NCBI RefSeq assembly: GCF_007556815.1
Contig: NZ_CP041745.1
Coordinates: forward strand, 1-64,000
DNA length: 64,000 nt
Reading direction: 5' to 3'
Origin: Paraburkholderia megapolitana
Lineage (GTDB): Bacteria > Pseudomonadota > Gammaproteobacteria > Burkholderiales > Burkholderiaceae
A program made the position numbers and the translations under genes. Shown here piece after piece: positions 62,269 through 64,000 of this stretch. How positions within the stretch are numbered: position 1 is the first letter of the stretch; each line of letters opens with the position of its first letter. The notes beneath the pieces are model-generated. The model was not told the DNA's origin. It searched no databases and saw only the letters and a program-made list of their open reading frames with translations.

Positions 62269-64000
62269 ATGGCGACCGTCGAAAAATCATGTGAGAACTG
62301 CAAGAAAACTGGTCTGCCGATACTGCCTGTACGCTATACCGTCTTGCCGACACTTGGTGCGCCGATCCTGCCTGGTGGTATCCACGGGAAGGGGGTAACG
62401 GACGTCGAGATCAAGGAGCATCGCTACGGGCTACGTACGGTGCGTGAGGGCTGGCTCTATCTCTTTTATGTTGTCGGGCCGCGCGGCAGCAACTATTGGG
62501 AAGCCTACAAGATCACCGAGGATGGCCGTTTATGGAAACAGACGCTGCCGCTGCCGCTGGTTCCAAAAACAGATCCGGCGTGCGCGCAGAAAAGTATCGC
62601 CGTGCCGATGGACATCATTGCGATCGAGAAGCCGGAGAAATGCACCGACCGTGTCTATATTGCATTTTCTGAGTATGCCTGGCATAAGGACACGTTCAAG
62701 CTGTATGCCCAGAAAGAAGCTCTACGCATCCAGCGGATGCAATGGATCGAACCGTCGAAGTGGATCGCGAGCGGCCAGTGCAAAGAAGGACATGCCACTG
62801 TCGCGACCGAACAGACGATCGACGCCGTCATCGAGTACATGCCCGGTTTTTATCCAAAGGTGCTGCAACCGGTCAATGACTCAAAAAATGACCCGATGTC
62901 CAAGGTCACCGGTGAATATGACCCGACGCACGTAAGGCGCGAAGCTACGCGTTATCCGCTGCATATCCGTCAGGCGACACCTGCATCGGCGAGCGTCGAA
63001 CTGGTCACGTTGATGAACAATGTCGGCGAGATTGGGAAAAACAAACACTATCCGCCAATGCTGCTGGCACTGTGGGATAGCGTTGGCAATGTTCATGAGC
63101 TGAATGGCTTTCGCAACGATGCGGCGAGCATGCTGGGTGTTTATGTGCGAGAGCGAGCCACACAGCTCGACGCCATGCAATCGATTGAGGCAGCAGACAT
63201 TGCGGTACGCAACGGGGCTGTTGCATCCAAGAGTTGGTGGCGCTCGGCGCTTCAGGCGGGCTTTGAGAACATGGCTAACCAGCCGGGAGCTGGATATGGC
63301 GTGATGACGTTTGTGAGCCCCGAACAGCAGGCCGCATCTGACAAACGTATTGCGGAAGCGGGTGAGATTAGTCCGCAGGAGGCGAAGAAGATTGGTGAGG
63401 AGGCTTGGCCAAAATATCTGAAAAAACTAGATCAGCCCAAATACAACAACTTCAAGATATGGTTCAAATCTCTTCGCACGGCGGTAAAACAGCTGCAGGC
63501 TAGACGTGCCTCTGATGTTGAGGTCTGGCTAAAGGCACCGTTGTTTCTGGCGACGCTGCATGACTATCGCGAAGACAATTTGCCGGACGGTATCGCTTTC
63601 GAGGCGGTGATTGCGGAAGCTATCACAGGTCTGCCTTCAGAGGAAACCGGCGCAAAGGTGGTGGAGGATCTGGTCAACAACATGGATGCAACGGCGGCTG
63701 GTTCTCTGGTTTGGCGTGCGTTTGCCTATAACCAGAGTGAGCCAAAGGCTGAGATAAAGGAGCTCTTGACGGCCGCGACTTCGTACAAGGCGACTGTTTG
63801 GGAAGAGGCGTCGGAGGTGGCAGAAAAGGTCGCCAAGCAGCTTGAGAAATTAAAGACCTTTGTTGAATTCCGCGAAAAGATGGGCGAGGTCAAGGAGCAT
63901 ACATTTGCTATCTCGGCTACCGAAGAAGCACTGAAGAAGATACAGGTAGATCGGTTCGTTATCTCCATCACAGAAGGTCTGTTCAAATGGACGGGATACG
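62269..64000 (+). CDS. Large T6SS effector, BTH_I2691-like (partial)
   Basis: The frame is open from ATG 62269 to the window end (at least 577 codons), so the C-terminus is missing. The N-terminus, SCENCKKTGLPILPVRYTVL then KEHRYGLRTVREGWLYLFY, resembles the N-terminal domain of BTH_I2691-type and VasX-like T6SS effectors, which usually end in several membrane-spanning helices and form pores. The visible part is soluble and helical (VWEEASEVAEKVAKQLEKLK). It follows the DUF4123 adaptor. An immunity gene is expected beyond the window. Confidence 0.85.
   Translation, partial: MATVEKSCENCKKTGLPILPVRYTVLPTLGAPILPGGIHGKGVTDVEIKEHRYGLRTVREGWLYLFYVVGPRGSNYWEAYKITEDGRLWKQTLPLPLVPKTDPACAQKSIAVPMDIIAIEKPEKCTDRVYIAFSEYAWHKDTFKLYAQKEALRIQRMQWIEPSKWIASGQCKEGHATVATEQTIDAVIEYMPGFYPKVLQPVNDSKNDPMSKVTGEYDPTHVRREATRYPLHIRQATPASASVELVTLMNNVGEIGKNKHYPPMLLALWDSVGNVHELNGFRNDAASMLGVYVRERATQLDAMQSIEAADIAVRNGAVASKSWWRSALQAGFENMANQPGAGYGVMTFVSPEQQAASDKRIAEAGEISPQEAKKIGEEAWPKYLKKLDQPKYNNFKIWFKSLRTAVKQLQARRASDVEVWLKAPLFLATLHDYREDNLPDGIAFEAVIAEAITGLPSEETGAKVVEDLVNNMDATAAGSLVWRAFAYNQSEPKAEIKELLTAATSYKATVWEEASEVAEKVAKQLEKLKTFVEFREKMGEVKEHTFAISATEEALKKIQVDRFVISITEGLFKWTGY

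Overview
The window opens at the start codon of dnaA and runs dnaA-dnaN-gyrB, the origin-proximal housekeeping block of a beta-proteobacterial chromosome. GC content, protein sequences and T6SS gene types point to Burkholderia sensu lato (Paraburkholderia, Caballeronia or Burkholderia); this is inferred from sequence character, not from a database search. Everything after gyrB (about 5.6-64 kb) is accessory DNA with no further housekeeping gene.

Layout. 1-5586: dnaA, dnaN, gyrB. 5597-6105: an attachment-like module of three 20-bp-class repeats starting 10 bp after the gyrB stop, a tRNA 3'-half-like sequence, an intrinsic terminator and the start of a P4-type integrase. That integrase is split by a 4.0-kb IS66 element (6106-10138, 8-bp target duplication) carrying a J-domain passenger gene. 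10.5-17.7 kb: type I restriction-modification (hsdM-hsdS-hsdR plus an M48-type metallopeptidase). 18.1-20.7 kb: a LexA-box-like palindrome, then a nucleoid-associated-protein (NdpA/YejK-type) gene and a membrane protein gene. 21.0-22.8 kb: a HipA-like kinase overlapping a gene of unknown function. 23.7-31.2 kb: a Tn7-like transposition operon (XRE regulator, tnsA, tnsB, short tnsC/tniB, two tniQ/tnsD-type genes). 31.2-36.5 kb: metallophosphoesterase, an interrupted exonuclease, and a NUDIX-wHTH regulator facing an SPFH/NAD-kinase-like pair across two palindromic operators. 36.7-43.1 kb: T6SS cluster 1 (vgrG, Tle-type lipase, Tli4-type immunity protein, small membrane protein, PAAR).

43.6-49.7 kb holds a NucS/EVE-like nuclease, gene remnants, a 553-aa unknown protein with a small membrane protein, two small cysteine proteins and a DUF4145 protein. 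At 49.7-52.7 kb an IS21-family element sits exactly at the parD start codon, cutting parD from its operator and ribosome-binding site; parE is truncated behind it. 52.7-56.7 kb is an overlapping serine recombinase-ParB-ParB operon with a small zinc-binding gene. At 57.03 kb a second copy of the gyrB-proximal module begins (86 of 98 positions identical by hand alignment), again followed by tRNA-like 3' half, terminator and integrase N-terminus. 58.7-64 kb is T6SS cluster 2: vgrG, DUF4123 adaptor and a large effector running off the window.

The region reads as a defence and competition island inserted directly behind gyrB and bounded by two related attachment modules. The most interesting ideas are: (1) that these modules are ends or attachment sites of a 51-kb element using the gyrB 3' end; (2) the NdpA-like/membrane-protein pair as an uncharacterised defence unit; (3) the HipA-like two-gene unit; (4) the NUDIX-regulated SPFH/NAD-kinase unit; (5) the recombinase-ParB-ParB-zinc protein operon. 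Start sites given here were chosen from ribosome-binding sites and overlaps and were not experimentally verified.
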